Shown: positions 42,711-51,225 of the stretch, piece by piece
Layout of the letters: each line of letters begins with the position of its first letter
Position numbering within the stretch: position 1 is the stretch's first letter
Assembly: GCF_001426705.1 (NCBI RefSeq)
Contig: NZ_LMFC01000003.1
Span: forward strand, 356,995 to 420,994
Length of the DNA stretch: 64,000 nucleotides
Direction of reading: 5' to 3'
From: Cellulomonas sp. Root485
GTDB lineage: Bacteria > Actinomycetota > Actinomycetes > Actinomycetales > Cellulomonadaceae
Notes under the pieces: model-generated
Told to the model about the DNA's origin: nothing
What the model saw: only the letters and a program-made list of their open reading frames with translations
The model's database searches: none
Program-made: the position numbers and the translations under genes

Positions 42711-43958
42711 TCAGCTCAGGAGTAGGAGGGTCAGGAGGGTGAGGTTGAGGGCGACCACCAACGTCACCACCAGGAGCAGGGTGGCGTGGAGCCAGGGGCC
42801 GTTGCGGTGGGCGCCCATGAGGGTGCGGTTGCGGGTCAGTGCGACCAGGGGGATGACCGCGAACGGGATGCCGAAGCTCAGCACCACCTGCGAGAGGACC
42901 AGGGTCCAGGTGGCGTCGGCGCCGACGGCCAGCAGGATGATCGCCGGGATCAGGGTGACGACGCGGCGGACCAGCAGGGGGATCCGGCGGTGGATCAGGC
43001 CCTCCATGATCGTCGCGCCGGCGTAGGCGCCGACGGAGGTGGACGCCAGGCCCGAGGCGAGCAGTCCGACGGCGAACGCGATCGCGATGCCGATGCCGAG
43101 CGCGTCGGCGATGGCGTCGTACGCGCCGGGGATCGAGTCGGTGCCGGGGACGCCACGCAGGCCCGACGCGGCGAGCAGGAGGAGGCCGATGTTCACCGCG
43201 CCGGCGATGGCCAGCGCGATGCCGACGTCCCAGCGGGTCGACCGCAGGACATCGCGGAGGGTCGAGCCGGTGGTGCGGCCGTGGCGGTCGCGGGCGAGGG
43301 CCGAGTGGACGTAGATGGCGTGCGGCATCACGGTGGCGCCCAGCATCGAGGCGGCGAGCAGGACGGAGTCGGTGCCGTCGAACCTCGGGACCAGCCCGGA
43401 CAGCACACCGCGGGCGTCGGGTGGCGAGACGAACAGGCCCGCCAGGAACCCGACGCTGATGACGGCGAGCAGCCCGATGATGACGTGCTCGAACCGCCGC
43501 TGCCCGTACCGGTTCTGGGTGGCCAGCAGGAGCAGGGACACGACGCCGACGATCAGCCCGCCGAGCGGCAGGGGGACGCCGAACAGCAGCTGGAGGGCGA
43601 TGGCGCCGCCGACGACCTCGGCGATGTCGGTGGCCGCCGCGACCACCTCGGCCTGCATCCAGAACGCCAGCCGCGGGGTGCGACGCATCCGCTGCCCGAG
43701 CACCCCCGGCAAGGAGTCGCCGGTGACCAGGCCGAGCTTCGCCGACTGGTACTGGACGAGCACGGCCATGGCGTTCGCCGCGACGAGCACCCAGAGCAGC
43801 AGGTAGCCGTACCGCGCGCCGGCGGTCAGGTTGGCGGCGACGTTGCCCGGGTCGACGTAGGCGATGGCCGCGACGAACGCTGGACCGAGCAGCAGCGGGG
43901 CGCGACGCGGGCGGGGCGGAGCGACCTGGACGGCATCGTCCGTCGCGCTGCTGGTCAT
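42711..43958 (-). CDS. mntH: NRAMP-family divalent metal (Mn2+) transporter MntH
   Basis: A 415-residue membrane protein with about 11 helices. The metal-binding DPGN motif at 36-39 in helix 1 (AYVDPGNVAANLTAGA) and the ATVMPHAIYVHSAL motif of helix 6 are the NRAMP signatures. It imports manganese or iron with protons. The ATG at 43958 follows a GAGG RBS. An 18-bp perfect palindrome directly upstream is a probable metal-repressor site, as with MntR-controlled mntH genes. It is convergent with the AbiEi-like gene. Confidence 0.95.
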   Translation of the reverse strand: MTSSATDDAVQVAPPRPRRAPLLLGPAFVAAIAYVDPGNVAANLTAGARYGYLLLWVLVAANAMAVLVQYQSAKLGLVTGDSLPGVLGQRMRRTPRLAFWMQAEVVAAATDIAEVVGGAIALQLLFGVPLPLGGLIVGVVSLLLLATQNRYGQRRFEHVIIGLLAVISVGFLAGLFVSPPDARGVLSGLVPRFDGTDSVLLAASMLGATVMPHAIYVHSALARDRHGRTTGSTLRDVLRSTRWDVGIALAIAGAVNIGLLLLAASGLRGVPGTDSIPGAYDAIADALGIGIAIAFAVGLLASGLASTSVGAYAGATIMEGLIHRRIPLLVRRVVTLIPAIILLAVGADATWTLVLSQVVLSFGIPFAVIPLVALTRNRTLMGAHRNGPWLHATLLLVVTLVVALNLTLLTLLLLS

Positions 43959-43972
43959 GGGCCACCTCAGGA

Positions 43973-43997
43973 AGTTCGGACGTCCGAACTCATGCTA
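43973..43997 (-). promoter_or_regulatory. Perfect 18-bp palindrome and -10 of mntH
   Basis: AGTTCGGACGTCCGAACT at 43973-43990 is a perfect palindrome, 15 bp before the mntH start. A -10-like TAGCAT (minus strand, 43992-43997) lies just upstream of it, so the site would sit at the start of transcription. This fits repression by a metal sensor such as an MntR/DtxR- or Fur-type protein, but the sequence does not say which. Confidence 0.75.
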
Positions 43998-44222
43998 GCG
44001 GACATACGGAACACTCGCGGCCCGGCGGGGTGCGACCACGAGCGGTCGACCGGAGGCGCCGGTGTGCCGGACGGCGATGCGCGGCGAGCGGCGAAGCTGG
44101 CGGTCCACGTGACGCGTCGAAGTGGACGCCGTGTGTGCGGCAAGCCGCTGCGAGGGCGAGGTCGGTCTGAGGCGTGGTGTGTGCCGGCGGCGTCGCGCGG
44201 GTGCGGGGCAACGCCGCGCTGG

Positions 44223-44855
44223 TCAGGCCGCCGTCGGGACCTCGCGCTCCCAGCCGTCGGACGTCGACCGGAACCCGACGCGCTCCAGGTACGCGCGCGA
44301 CTCGGGGGCGGGTGCCCCACCGACCACCAGGCGGCGGAACCCGTGCGCGGCGAACACGCCGCTGTCCCGGTACACGAACTCGCCGGGCGTGAAGTCCCGG
44401 TACCGCGGCGTGACGTAGTCGAGGTCCACGCGGCCGACCCCGTCACCGGCGGACCGGACCACGACGGCGCCGACCAGCTCGTCGCCGCGCACGACGACGA
44501 ACGCGGCGGACGGAGCAGGGTCGGCGGCGACGAACGCGGGGTGGAACCGGGCGATGTCGGGGGCGTGGGTGTCGAGCAGGTGGCGCAGGACGGAGTCGTC
44601 GGCGGGGACCTCGAGCACGCCGTAGACCTGTGCGTCGTGCCGCTCCCGGTGCAGCCGGAACAGCCAGTAGACGTCGATGACGGCGATGACCCCGTTCATC
44701 ACGGCGAACGGCCAGATGCCGACGATCGTGTTGTAGACCGTGGCGATCACGGCCCCGGCCAGGTTCAGCCATCGGAAGCGCAGCACGCGCGCCTGCGTGA
44801 GCGAGACGATGACCAGCAGCGAGCCGGCCCAGCCGACGATCTCCAACCACACCAT
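44223..44855 (-). CDS. YgjV-like membrane domain fused to a GNAT-like domain
   Basis: A 210-residue protein. The first 75 residues hold about three short helices (MVWLEIVGWAGSLLVIVSLTQARVLRFRWLNLAGAVIATVYNTIVGIWPFAVMNGVIAVIDVYWLFRL) typical of YgjV-like/SWEET-like small membrane proteins. The rest is a GNAT-like alpha/beta domain (FVVVRGDELVGAVVVRSAGDG ... FVYRDSGVFAAHGFRRLVVGG, then AYLERVGF), though the acetyl-CoA loop is poorly conserved. It may tie an acetyltransferase-like module to the membrane. It is divergent from the GNAT gene at 44983. The 264-bp gap downstream, before mntH, shows only the mntH operator. Confidence 0.72.
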   Translation of the reverse strand: MVWLEIVGWAGSLLVIVSLTQARVLRFRWLNLAGAVIATVYNTIVGIWPFAVMNGVIAVIDVYWLFRLHRERHDAQVYGVLEVPADDSVLRHLLDTHAPDIARFHPAFVAADPAPSAAFVVVRGDELVGAVVVRSAGDGVGRVDLDYVTPRYRDFTPGEFVYRDSGVFAAHGFRRLVVGGAPAPESRAYLERVGFRSTSDGWEREVPTAA

Positions 44856-44982
44856 CTCGTGAGAGTAGCGACGGCGCAGGGACGAGCCGTCGTCGGAGGT
44901 GAGCGCATCCCCGGAGAGGCCCGCGACGCGCGTCGGCAAAAAGGGCTCGCCACCGCGGAGCGACAGGCGGATCGTGGACGAC

Positions 44983-46086
44983 ATGACGACGTGGTCGATC
45001 CGCGAGGTGCCCGTGACGGACACGCCCGAGGGGGCGTGGCTCCTGCACGGGTACACGGCCGCGATGAACGACGTGCTGCTCGACTCGTGGGGCAACCGCG
45101 ACTTCGAGCGCACGGCCACGGAGATCCTGGGGTCGATGCACGACCAGCGCTACATCAGCAAGCCTCGCCTGGTCGCTGTGGCCGACGACGAGCACGACTC
45201 CCCCGACCCGGACCGTGTGCTCGGCTACGCGATGGTGAACCTCCCGCTGCAGGACAACACGCACACGGCGCAGGTCGAGATCGGTGTCCGACCCGCGACG
45301 CGGCGACAGGGCGTCGGCTCCTCCCTCTATGACGCCGTCCTCACGCGGGTTCGCGAGGCGGGCAGGACCACCGTCACGGCGTCCAGCGACCAGCGGGCCG
45401 AACCACCCGAGGGACCGGGCACGCTCGCCGCGACGACCGGCGTCGGTCGGGTCACGGCCGACGACGACGGTCCGCGGTTCCTGGCACAGCGAGGCTTCGC
45501 GCTGGAGCAGGTCGAGCGCTACTCGGTGTTCGACCTGCCCTTCGACGCGGACCTCGTCGCCAAGCACCGCGCCGAGGCCGAGGCGCACGCCGGACCCGAC
45601 TACCGCCTCGTGACCTGGCTCAGCCACGCGCCCGACGAGTGGGTGGACGAGTACGCCGTGCTGAACACGCGCATGAGCACGGACGCACCACTCGGTGGTC
45701 TCGACCTCGAGGAGGACGTCTGGGACGCCGAGCGGGTCCGGGTCACGGAGCAGCAGTACCAGGAGCGGGAGCTCGAGCTGCTCGTGCTGGCCGCCGAGCA
45801 CATCCCCACGCACACGCTCGCGGCGTTCACGTGCTTCATGGCGGTCCCCAACAGCGACGAGTTCGTGCACCAGGACGACACGCTGGTCATCAAGGAGCAC
45901 CGCGGCAAGCGCCTCGGGATGCTGGTCAAGACGGCGAACCTGCAGCGCCTCGCGGCGGAGCGGCCCACCATCCGGCGCGTCGGGACGTGGAACGCCGAGG
46001 AGAACTCCTGGATGCTCTCCATCAACGTGGCGCTGGGTTTCCGCCCGGCCGGCGGTTCCGGGGAGTGGCAGCTCAGGCTGAGCTGA
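44983..46086 (+). CDS. Two-domain GNAT acetyltransferase
   Basis: A 367-residue protein. The first GNAT half has VLGYAMVNLPLQDNTHTAQVEIGVRPATRRQGVGSSLYDAVLTRVREAGRTTVTA, with the RRQGVGS acetyl-CoA loop. The second half has ERELELLVLAAEHIPTHTLAAFTCFMAVPNSDEFVHQDDTLVIKEHRGKRLGMLVKTANLQRLAAERPTIRRVGTWNAEENSWMLSINVALGF, with the HRGKRLGM loop. This double-GNAT layout resembles MshD-like or Eis-like proteins, but it cannot be assigned to mycothiol synthesis from sequence alone. The ATG at 44983 follows a long leader that reads as shadow sequence. The gene ends overlapping the next convergent gene by 14 bp. Confidence 0.87.
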   Translation: MTTWSIREVPVTDTPEGAWLLHGYTAAMNDVLLDSWGNRDFERTATEILGSMHDQRYISKPRLVAVADDEHDSPDPDRVLGYAMVNLPLQDNTHTAQVEIGVRPATRRQGVGSSLYDAVLTRVREAGRTTVTASSDQRAEPPEGPGTLAATTGVGRVTADDDGPRFLAQRGFALEQVERYSVFDLPFDADLVAKHRAEAEAHAGPDYRLVTWLSHAPDEWVDEYAVLNTRMSTDAPLGGLDLEEDVWDAERVRVTEQQYQERELELLVLAAEHIPTHTLAAFTCFMAVPNSDEFVHQDDTLVIKEHRGKRLGMLVKTANLQRLAAERPTIRRVGTWNAEENSWMLSINVALGFRPAGGSGEWQLRLS

Positions 46087-46843
46087 CGCGGGACGACCCG
46101 CGCGGCACAGCCATCTCCCACCAGCGCGACCAGCGCTCGCGGATCTGCTCGAACGTCTCGTCGTCGAGCCCGTACGTGGACAGGATCGCGTCGACCGTGC
46201 CGTGCGGCGGCGTGTGCGCGGCGGGGGTCTCCAGGAGGACCAGGAACATCTCGGAGATCCCGTGCAGCCGCAGGCCGAGCTGCAGCGGTGTCTCGTAGAC
46301 GAGCGTGCCGCCGAGCAGGGTCCCGTCGGGCCGGCGCGCCTGCACGTGACCGCCGACGGGCACGCCGCGGATGCCGACGAGCCCGGCGCGGTCGAGCAGC
46401 CGGTCGGTGCGGTCGCCGGACGGCAGCCCGAACGTCGCCAGGGTCCGCCGCTCCTGGTCGGGGTGGACGGTCAGCGCGAACTGCAGCTGGTGGGCGTTCG
46501 CGATCCAGCCCTCGTCCCTCTCGTCGCGCACGCCGTCGAACGTGGCCATGCCCTCGTGGCTGCGGCGGGTGACGGTCAGGTGCGTGCGGTGGGGCTCGTG
46601 CGCGGCTGACCGCAGGGTGAGCCGGTCGTGGTGCGGCCAGCTCAGCGTGTGGATGGTCGCGTCGCCGACGACGTCCTGCGTCTCGACGGCCGTGTCGACG
46701 AACGTGCGGACCTCGGCGTCCAGACCGTCGTGGTCCCACCCGTACCAGCGGCGCACCAGCGCCGGATCTCGCAGGGAGGCCCAGACCTTCGACAGCGGTA
46801 CGGCGATGTCGACCGACACGACCTCACGGAGCTCCAGCGTCAT
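46073..46843 (-). CDS. SRPBCC/Bet v 1-like protein (polyketide cyclase/START fold), tentative
   Basis: A 256-residue protein starting at the ATG at 46843 (GAGGTG upstream; an ATG two codons further up is also possible). The start LELREVVSVDIAVPLSKVWASLRDPALVRRWYGWDHDGLDAEVRTFV is typical of the SRPBCC/AHSA1-type fold. The C-terminal helix IRERWSRWWEMAVPRG is also typical of such proteins. It binds a hydrophobic ligand in other members. It overlaps the GNAT gene by 14 bp at their 3' ends. Function unknown. Confidence 0.78.
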   Translation of the reverse strand: MTLELREVVSVDIAVPLSKVWASLRDPALVRRWYGWDHDGLDAEVRTFVDTAVETQDVVGDATIHTLSWPHHDRLTLRSAAHEPHRTHLTVTRRSHEGMATFDGVRDERDEGWIANAHQLQFALTVHPDQERRTLATFGLPSGDRTDRLLDRAGLVGIRGVPVGGHVQARRPDGTLLGGTLVYETPLQLGLRLHGISEMFLVLLETPAAHTPPHGTVDAILSTYGLDDETFEQIRERWSRWWEMAVPRGSSRVSSA

Positions 46844-46913
46844 CGCCATCACCTCGGTGCTCGTCCACACGACCTGATCCTCCGACCGTAGCCCGGTCGG
46901 CCGCCGACCGCGA

Positions 46914-47903
46914 TCAGGCGTCGAGGACCGCGAGCGCGTCCGGCTCCACACCGAGCTCCACGATGTCGCCCACGGTCCACCGCCCACCGACGGGTCCGAG
47001 CGCGGTGACCACGCCGATCCCGTCGACGTCGACACGGACCTCGGACCGTCCTCGTCGCGACGAGACCCCGCGCACGGTGCCCTTGGCGACGCCGGTGCGC
47101 CCGACGACGAACGCGCCTTCCGCGAGCGCGAGGGTCGCGCCGGACGGCGACACGTCGAGGGCGTCGCGCAGGGGCGCCGCGGCGGGGCTGTCGAGCGGAA
47201 CGAAGGCTTCGTAGCCGAGGAACGACGCGACCTCACGGGTGGCCGGCCGGACCCAGAGGTCCGCGGGCGCGTCGACCTGGAGGAGCCGGCCGGCGGCCAT
47301 GACGGCGACGCGGTCGGCGACGGCGAAGGCCTCGTCCTGGTCGTGGGTGACGAACACGGCGGTGGTGCCGGTGGTGACGAGCGCAGCGCGCAGGTCGACG
47401 GCGAGCCGTTCGCGCAGGGCGCGGTCGAGGGCGGACAGGGGCTCGTCGAGAAGCAGGAGCCGGGGTGCGGGGGCGAGCGCGCGGGCCAGGGCGACCCGCT
47501 GACGCTCGCCGCCGGACAGGGTCGCGATGCCGCGGTCCTCGTAGCCGGACAGGCCGACGAGCTCGAGCAGCTCCGCGACGCGAGCGGCCGAGCGGGCCGG
47601 CAGACCGTAGGCGACGTTCCCCCCGACGGTCCGGTGCGCGAAGAGCTGCCCGTCCTGGAACATCAGCCCGAACCCGCGCCGGTGCACGGGGACGCCGGCG
47701 AGCGAGGCACCGTCCCAGGACACGGTCCCCTCCGCCAGCGGCTCCAGCCCGGCGACCGCGCGCAGCAGCGACGACTTCCCGCAGCCGGAGGGGCCGAGCA
47801 GGGCGACGACCGAACCGGGTGCCACGTCGAGCGAGACACCGTCGACCGCGGGCACCGCGCCGTACCTGACGACGACGTCCTGGAGGGACAGACCGTTCAC
47901 CAC
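46914..47903 (-). CDS. thiQ: Thiamine ABC transporter ATP-binding protein ThiQ
   Basis: A 329-residue ATPase. Walker A GPSGCGKS is at 37-44, the Q-loop is FGLMFQDGQLFAHRTV, the signature is [16 protein letters not shown] and Walker B LLLLDEPLSALD. A C-terminal TOBE-like region of about 100 residues (GRTGVAKGTVRGVSSRRGRSEVRVDVDG) follows. It overlaps the permease gene by a few bases and completes the thiB-thiP-thiQ operon downstream of a TPP riboswitch. It energises uptake of thiamine or thiamine phosphates. The layout is the same as for Fe(III) transporters, but the riboswitch and the ThiB-like lipoprotein argue for thiamine. Confidence 0.9.
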   Translation of the reverse strand: MVNGLSLQDVVVRYGAVPAVDGVSLDVAPGSVVALLGPSGCGKSSLLRAVAGLEPLAEGTVSWDGASLAGVPVHRRGFGLMFQDGQLFAHRTVGGNVAYGLPARSAARVAELLELVGLSGYEDRGIATLSGGERQRVALARALAPAPRLLLLDEPLSALDRALRERLAVDLRAALVTTGTTAVFVTHDQDEAFAVADRVAVMAAGRLLQVDAPADLWVRPATREVASFLGYEAFVPLDSPAAAPLRDALDVSPSGATLALAEGAFVVGRTGVAKGTVRGVSSRRGRSEVRVDVDGIGVVTALGPVGGRWTVGDIVELGVEPDALAVLDA

Positions 47904-49642
47904 TCACCTCCGGCGCCGGGGGCGCGCAGTCGTTCGCAGGCGGCGACGATCCCCGCGGTGAGCACCGCGAGGACGACCGACGCGGCCAGCGCCATGCCGT
48001 AGGACTCCGGTCCGGGCCGGCCGATGAGCCGGAAGATCACCACGGGCAGGGTCGGCCGGTCGGGGCGGGCCAGGAACGACGTGGCGCCGAACTCCCCCAG
48101 CGACGCGGCGAACGCGAACCCGACCGCGAGGCCCAGCGACCGGCCGGCGATCGACAGGTCCACGGTCCGCAGCACGCGACCGGGCGTGGCACCCAGCGTG
48201 GCGGCCGCCTCGCGCAGGCGCGGGTCGATCGCGCGCAGCACCGGCAGCACCACTCGCACGACGAGCGGCACGGCGACGACCGCCTGGGCGATCGGCACCA
48301 GCAGCGGGCTGGTCCGCAGGTCGACGGGCAGCCCGAACGGGTGGTGCATGGACAGCAGGAACCCGAAGCCGACGGTCACCGCGGAGACGCCGAGCGGCAG
48401 CATGAACAACGCGTCGAGCCCGGCGACCGCGCGGCGACCGACCGCACGGCGGGGCCGTCGGGACACCACGAGCGCGACGAGCCCGCCGACGACCAGCGCG
48501 ATCATCGTGGCGTCGAGCGCGACCCGCAGGGAGTTCACCGTGGCCTGCCAGACCGTCACCGAGAGCGACCCGCCGGTGGTGCCCCAGCCACCGAGAGCCG
48601 TGTAGTGGTCGAGCCCCCAGCCGTCGCCGGTCCGCAGCGACCGCACGACCAGGTTGACCAGGGGCAGGGCCAGCAGGAGGACGACGAGCGCGGTCACGGC
48701 GGTGGCGACGAGGGTGAGCGCGTGCCCGTCGCCGGGCGGCATGCCGGCGGGCCGACGCAGCCGGAGCGGTCGGACGGAGGCGGACGGCAGGGTGAGCCCG
48801 AGCGCCTGCTCGCGGCGCGACCGTGCGCGGCCGGCGACGATCAGCGTCCCGGCGACGACGACGAGCTGCACGACGGACAGCACGGCGGCGGCGCGCAGGT
48901 CGAGGAACTGGGTCGTCTGGATCCAGATCTCGGTCTCGATCGTGCCGAACTGCAGACCGCCGAGCACCAGCACGGTCCCGAAGGCGGTCGCGCAGAACAG
49001 GAAGGCGAGCGACGCGGCCGACGCGATCGCGGGCGTCAGCTGGGGCAGGGTCACCGTGCGGAACGCCGTCCACGGCGACGCGCCGAGGGCCCGCGCGGCC
49101 TGCTCGGCGCGTGAGTCGAGCCGCTCCCAGAGCCCGCCGACCGCCCGCACGACGACCGCGTAGTTGAAGAACACGAGCGCGGCGACGATGGCGGCGAAGG
49201 TGCCGTCGAGGTGCAGGAACCCGAGCGGCCCGCCGCTGACGAGCAACGACCGGAACGCGACGCCGACCACGACGGTCGGCAGCACGAACGGCACGGTGAC
49301 GAACGCGCGGACCAGGGTGCGCCCGCGGAACGTGTGCCGGTACAGCACGTACGCGCCGGGCACCCCGAGCAGCACGCTCAGCACGGTCCCGAGGGTCGCC
49401 TGGGCGATCGTCAGCCCGACGATCCGCCACGTCCGCGGCCGCGAGAACACGTCGGCGAACCCGCTGAGGTCCAGCTGTCCGTCGACGACGAACCCCTTCG
49501 CGATCATCACCGCGACGGGCCACGCGAAGAAGACGCCCAAGAAGATCAGCGGCAGAGCGACGGCTGCGGACCAGAACACGACGACACGTCCCCGACCCGA
49601 CGCTGCAGCAACGTCGGGCCGGGTGAGCGTCGAGAGGGACAT
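47897..49642 (-). CDS. thiP: Thiamine ABC transporter permease ThiP (two-domain)
   Basis: A 581-residue membrane protein with two permease halves of about six helices each. The EAA-like loops are PWTAFRTVTLPQLTPAIASAASLAFLF in the first half and PGRVLRTVDLSIAGRSLGLAVGFAFAASLGEFGATSFL in the second. Fused double permeases are typical of ThiP and of Fe(III) permeases. The ATG at 49642 starts two bases before the thiB stop. The downstream gene thiQ starts within its last bases. It moves the substrate delivered by ThiB across the membrane. Confidence 0.92.
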   Translation of the reverse strand: MSLSTLTRPDVAAASGRGRVVVFWSAAVALPLIFLGVFFAWPVAVMIAKGFVVDGQLDLSGFADVFSRPRTWRIVGLTIAQATLGTVLSVLLGVPGAYVLYRHTFRGRTLVRAFVTVPFVLPTVVVGVAFRSLLVSGGPLGFLHLDGTFAAIVAALVFFNYAVVVRAVGGLWERLDSRAEQAARALGASPWTAFRTVTLPQLTPAIASAASLAFLFCATAFGTVLVLGGLQFGTIETEIWIQTTQFLDLRAAAVLSVVQLVVVAGTLIVAGRARSRREQALGLTLPSASVRPLRLRRPAGMPPGDGHALTLVATAVTALVVLLLALPLVNLVVRSLRTGDGWGLDHYTALGGWGTTGGSLSVTVWQATVNSLRVALDATMIALVVGGLVALVVSRRPRRAVGRRAVAGLDALFMLPLGVSAVTVGFGFLLSMHHPFGLPVDLRTSPLLVPIAQAVVAVPLVVRVVLPVLRAIDPRLREAAATLGATPGRVLRTVDLSIAGRSLGLAVGFAFAASLGEFGATSFLARPDRPTLPVVIFRLIGRPGPESYGMALAASVVLAVLTAGIVAACERLRAPGAGGEW

Positions 49643-49644
49643 GG

Positions 49645-50667
49645 TCAGCCGATCACCGTCTCCGACCAGAGGGCCAGCCACGCCTCACGGTTCTGGGAGA
49701 TGTCCTCGGGCGCGACCTCGAACGGGTCGGTCGCCAGGGGCGCGAACGCGGTCCACTCCTCGGGCAGCGTGGCCGTGGGGCTCACGGGGTACATGTACAT
49801 GGAGACCGGGATGTCGTCCTGGACCTCGTCGGACAGCAGGAAGTCGAGCAGCTGCTGCGCGCCGTCGGGGTTGGCTGCACCCTCCAGCACCCCGGCGTAC
49901 TCCGTCTGCCGGAAGCACGTGTCGAGCAGGGCGCCGGTCGTCGGCTCCGTGCCGCCCTCGGGCACCGTGGACGGGGGCGACGACGCGTAGGACAGGACGA
50001 TCGGGCGGGGACCGCCGCCACCGCCGCCGGAGAAGTCCGTGAAGTACGCGTCGGACCAGCCGTCGGCCACCTTCAGCCCGTTCGCCTTCAGCGCGGTCCA
50101 GTAGTCCACCCAGCCGTCCTCGCCGAACGCGCCGACGGTCGCCAGCAGGAACGACAGGCCCGGCGACGACGTCACGGCGTTGGGCACGACGAGCAGGTCC
50201 TTGTACTCCGGCTCGGTCAGGTCCTCGAGGGTGACCGGCTCCGCGACGCCCTGGGCGGTGAACCAGGCGTGGTCGACGTTGATGCAGACGTCGCCGTAGT
50301 CGACCGGCACGAGGGCGCCCTCGAACGCGTCCGGGGCCTCGGTCGGTGCGACGACACCCTCGTCGACCGCCCGTGAGGCGAACGAGTTGTCGATGCCGAA
50401 CACCAGGTCCCCGAGCGGGGCGTCCTTGGTGAGCACGAGCTGGTTCACCAGCGCGCCGCCGTCGCCGGGCTGCACGAGCTCCACCGTGAGACCGGACTCC
50501 TCCTCGAACGCGTCGAGGATCCCGTCGGACAGCACGAACGAGTCGTGCGTGACGAGCGTGACGGTGCCGGTCGACGCGCTGGGGGCGGCGTCGTCGGTGC
50601 CGATGGCCGAGCAGCCCGCCAGGGCAAGGACGCCGGCGACTGCGAGAAGCGAGTGGATCCTCGCCAT
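49645..50667 (-). CDS. thiB: Thiamine-binding lipoprotein ThiB
   Basis: A 340-residue solute-binding lipoprotein. The signal ends in the lipobox LALAGC with C19 as the lipid anchor. The mature protein begins TVTLVTHDSFVLSDGILDAFEEESGLTVELVQPGDGGALVNQLVLTK and contains GDLVFGIDNSFASRAVDEGV, the ThiB-type pattern. It captures thiamine outside the membrane and hands it to ThiP. AAGGAGGAG lies upstream of the ATG at 50667. The TPP riboswitch and a hairpin precede it, so expression falls when thiamine pyrophosphate is plentiful. The gene order thiB-thiP-thiQ is the usual one. Confidence 0.93.
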   Translation of the reverse strand: MARIHSLLAVAGVLALAGCSAIGTDDAAPSASTGTVTLVTHDSFVLSDGILDAFEEESGLTVELVQPGDGGALVNQLVLTKDAPLGDLVFGIDNSFASRAVDEGVVAPTEAPDAFEGALVPVDYGDVCINVDHAWFTAQGVAEPVTLEDLTEPEYKDLLVVPNAVTSSPGLSFLLATVGAFGEDGWVDYWTALKANGLKVADGWSDAYFTDFSGGGGGGPRPIVLSYASSPPSTVPEGGTEPTTGALLDTCFRQTEYAGVLEGAANPDGAQQLLDFLLSDEVQDDIPVSMYMYPVSPTATLPEEWTAFAPLATDPFEVAPEDISQNREAWLALWSETVIG

Positions 50668-50704
50668 GGGTGTTGCTCCTCCTTGGTCGGAAAGGAGGGG
50701 GTCA

Positions 50705-50723
50705 TCGCGGGCAGCACCCGCGA
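50705..50723 (-). terminator. Hairpin between the TPP riboswitch and thiB
   Basis: TCGCGGG at 50705-50711 pairs with CCCGCGA at 50717-50723 around a 5-nt loop, 38 bp before the thiB start and followed by pyrimidine-rich sequence on the minus strand. It may be the expression platform of the riboswitch, acting on transcription or on translation of thiB. Confidence 0.5.
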
Positions 50724-50737
50724 GGACTGAGAAGCCC

Positions 50738-50835
50738 GACTCCCTACGCCGGTATCAACCGGATCAGGTTCGAGGGTCTGCGGTGGTCCGCACTCTCAGC
50801 GTCCAGACCCCTGCGGGTCCGACGCTCCCCTGTCG
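50738..50835 (-). ncRNA. TPP (THI-box) riboswitch
   Basis: On the minus strand the RNA reads ACAGGGGAGC at its start, CTGAGAGTGCGGACC in the middle and GAACCTGATCCGGTTGATAC then CGGCGTAGGG at its end. These are the conserved P2/J and P4/P5 elements of the TPP riboswitch. A -10-like TAGGAT (minus strand, 50845-50850) lies just upstream. It leads into thiBPQ and should reduce expression when TPP is bound. Confidence 0.95.
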
Positions 50836-50928
50836 TTCGCGGTGATCCTACGCCGCCGCTGAGCAGCGCACGCGCGCGCACCGGGCTACGGTCGTCGCAG
50901 ACCACGTCACCCACACCCGGAGGCTCCC

Positions 50929-51216
50929 GTGACCGACAAGCAGACCCAGTCCATCGTCGCCAAGCTCATCGGCGCGGCCGCCGCGTTCGGCGCCGCCCTC
51001 GTGGTCCAGAAGGTGCTCGGGCTGGCGTGGAAGGCGAAGACCGGGCACAAGCCGCCGGCCGCCGACGACCAGGGCGACGCCGGCCTGGCCGAGGTCGTCG
51101 CCGCCGCAGCCATCACCGGGGCGCTCGTCGCGATGTCCCGGGTGCTGGCCACCCGCGGCACCGCGCGGTTCACGGCGAAGGTCGACGACGGCCCGGACCT
51201 CAACCCGCTGGACTGA
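50929..51216 (+). CDS. DUF4235 small protein
   Basis: A 95-residue protein with GTG start. It has an amphipathic N-terminus, a hydrophobic segment (IVAKLIGAAAAFGAALVVQKVLGLAWKAKTGHKPP) and a second hydrophobic stretch (EVVAAAAITGALVAMSRVLATRGTARF), as in the DUF4235 family of small actinobacterial membrane proteins. The function is unknown. It is transcribed from the gap opposite the thiamine operon and is convergent with the phytoene-desaturase-like gene. Confidence 0.85.
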   Translation: MTDKQTQSIVAKLIGAAAAFGAALVVQKVLGLAWKAKTGHKPPAADDQGDAGLAEVVAAAAITGALVAMSRVLATRGTARFTAKVDDGPDLNPLD

Positions 51217-51225
51217 CGCGACGGA

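Noticed and set aside
43998..44222. Search for a riboswitch or small RNA between mntH and the YgjV-GNAT gene
   Set aside because: No conserved Mn-riboswitch (yybP-ykoY) pattern or strong hairpin could be seen; only the operator next to mntH is convincing.
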